A DNA stretch of 64,000 nucleotides from Coenobita brevimanus (Eukaryota; Arthropoda; Malacostraca; Decapoda; Coenobitidae), in assembly GCA_032717465.1 (NCBI GenBank), contig CM064713.1, positions 15,368,065 to 15,432,064 on the forward strand. The letters run 5' to 3'. Position 1 is the stretch's first letter, and the number at the start of each line of letters is the position of its first letter. The notes beneath the pieces were generated by a model. That model was not told the origin of the DNA, did not search any database, and worked only from the letters and a program-made list of their open reading frames with translations. Shown one piece after another: positions 62,060-64,000 of this stretch. A program made the position numbers and the translations under genes.

Positions 62060-63280
62060 CAAAGAGAAATGATGATGAAACGCCGAGAACTTAAGTCCAG
62101 AGCTGTCAAGGCAATGTGTCGCTCGGTATGCCACTGTTAAGCCTTGTGCACGGACTTCACACAACCTCCATGAGAGGGTTTACTGCGGGTTTAAATGAGA
62201 CTAAATATAAACTACGGTAAGTCGACCCCATATGCCTTTAACGTTTGACCTTAGAAATCTTATCAATTTCCCTTCATTATGAGCGAGGGCGAAGCCCTCC
62301 CGAGTCTCTCGTCAAGTAATGGTATTTTCTCAAATATGACCTGCCCAACCCGGCCCGGCCCAACCCGGCCCGACCGTGACGCTTTTGAGGAGCTTATATC
62401 TCAGCAACCACAGGATAGATCACTGCGTGGTTTGCACCGTATGGTAGCCCAATTCCTTAAGATTTCTTTTTGGCAGGTTTCATCACACCCAGGTCGTGAA
62501 TGAAGCACGTGACAAGCGCCAAGTGCAGCATGTTGAAAAGCTTTAAAAGAGGGGCAGCAGGCCAGACAGTTTGTCGTAAAGGCATGAAACTTGGTAGGTA
62601 GGTTAGACAGCCATCAGTATACTCTAGGCATCCTCAGGGTGTAAGGCCACATTTTAATGCTTTCATATTTATATGGCCTCGCTCGTACCTCACCGACTGG
62701 TACTACATCACTGACAAAAGTTTGGCCGAAATCCATCAAGGAGTTCAGTAGATATTGGAGCCACATCCACATGACCTTGACCTTTGACCCTTTGACCTCA
62801 TTGACGTAAGCAGTTCATCGTCCGTTCATACTGTATCTCTGACAAAAGTTCTGTCGAAATACATGAAGGGGTTCAGGAGATGTTGCACCCACACTTGTAT
62901 GACCTTGACCTTTGACCCCTGTACATTGCTGACCTAATTAGTTCATCGTCCCTTCATATCGGCACTGTATCACAGACAAAAGTTTTGTCGAAATCTGTTG
63001 AGGGGTTCAGGAGATAAAGCACTCACAAGGATACACTAAGTCGACTCTAAATGACCTTCACCTATGACCCCTTGACCTAGGTTACCTAACAATTTCATTA
63101 TCTCCTCATACTGCATCACTGACAAAAGTTTGGTGGAAATCCGTTGATGGGTTAAGGAGATACCGCGCCAACAATGGTACTACGGACGCACGGACACACA
63201 GACGCATGAACACACGCACGAATGGACAGACCAATCACTTAATGCCTCCTTGAGCTTAGGCGGGTGGAGACGTAAAAATG
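62060..63280 (+). repeat. TGACCTTGACC repeat array
   Basis: Same family as 17150-17640. Units beginning near 62225, 62770, 62900 and 63050 carry 'gaccttgacctttgacc', 'aaaagtttggtcgaaatcc' and 'ggggttcaggagat' words. The left border (62080-62230) parallels 17015-17165 ('gaaacgccga', 'ccagagctgtc'). The right end 'gaccaatcacttaatgcc' parallels 17567-17584. Confidence 0.85.
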
Positions 63281-64000
63281 GGAGAATCATCATAATCATC
63301 ACCATCATTATCATCTTCATTCCAATGAGATGAGGCACAGTAGTTTCCTGAAATGAAGGTGAAAGCATGAAAGTGTCAAACTGTAAACCGCATAACCAGT
63401 GAAATGGCTCATATAATCTTTCACACATCATTTAAATATTATGCACAGAAAACGAAAAAGAATCTGTACATCTGTGCTGTGTAAATTATGAACACAATAC
63501 ACGGGGTGGTCTGTTAACAGTGCTTCACTAGAAAATCACCTGAGTGTGCCTTATGTGTTGCGGGGATGGCTCCTGCTGCTGGTGTGGGCGTGGGTGTGGC
63601 AGCAGAATTAGATAATGGATTATTGATGTAGATTAGACTTTGATAACGCTGACTGAGTCGTCGCCGCAACACACGAAAAAGCAGGCGGCGGCATGGAGGA
63701 AGAGTGCTGCATCACCATGAAGGTGAATGGCATTCTGTGTACTGTTTAATAGATTGCATGGATATTGATTTTTAATTTATTTATAATGGTCAAACTAAAG
63801 ATAAACTGAAAATATCCTTTAAGTTTTTCTGTATAACCTTAAGTGAGTCATTAAGCCTCATACCATCAGAGCAAATCTAGTATTTTATTTCAGTTAATGC
63901 CGGACATTTTATTCAACTGAGTGATCCGTAAGAGCTGTGAGTGTTATTACTGACATCATCAGTTCGCTCTTGTATTTGATTCGGCCAGAGTGAGTCATAA
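63281..64000. other. Unassigned non-coding DNA
   Basis: Short 'atcatcatca'-type words around 63290-63320. Nothing else recognised. Confidence 0.4.

Overview
The window is eukaryotic and gene-poor. It shows no operons, ribosome binding sites or single-exon host genes. It has very dense dinucleotide microsatellites (TG, CT, CA, TA), tandem and minisatellite arrays, and layered retrotransposons. The mix of gypsy elements, CR1/Jockey-like and RTE-like LINEs, Tigger and small DNA transposons fits an arthropod, most likely a decapod crustacean. That assignment is inference; nothing here names the species.

Layout. 1-1105: unremarkable DNA, then two units of a ~160-bp repeat. 1106-9821: a near-complete Ty3/gypsy element on the minus strand, with two LTRs (234-237 bp), tRNA-like primer site, gag, protease, RT, RNase H, integrase and an uninterrupted 483-residue env-like ORF. 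It sits inside the ~160-bp array, which resumes at 9822 and runs to about 12105. 12.9-17.5 kb and 25.3-33.3 kb form two arms of a large inverted duplication (about 95% alike where compared by eye). The loop between them (17.5-25.2 kb) holds a CR1/Jockey-like LINE at 18.1-23.1 kb, whose RT is split by a second LINE fragment with a 12-bp target duplication. The right arm also carries a nearly intact RTE-like LINE (25.5-28.7 kb, one in-frame stop) and an inverted pair of tRNA-Glu-like sequences, both absent from the left arm. 33.4-36.7 kb is a second, older inverted repeat made of C/G-rich minisatellite. 37-41.7 kb holds dispersed repeats and unassigned DNA. 42.4-50.0 kb is a decayed gypsy element with 680-689-bp LTRs, interrupted in its RT by an exon-like segment. 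A related solo LTR follows (50.4-51.2 kb), then a Tigger/pogo transposase remnant (51.9-52.8 kb). 57.6-61.8 kb is a decayed RTE copy carrying two later insertions: a TA-flanked MITE and a CTAG-flanked element that itself contains a tRNA-type SINE. 62.0-63.3 kb is a tandem repeat rich in the motif TGACCTTGACCTTTGACC.

No host protein-coding gene could be supported. Coding potential is retroelement or transposase derived, apart from two exon-like ORFs of unknown origin (41953-42356 and 45645-46115). The points most worth following are the intact env ORF, the large inverted duplication with its lineage-specific insertions, the repeat-borne nuclear-receptor-type motifs, and the unclassified CTAG-flanked transposon.
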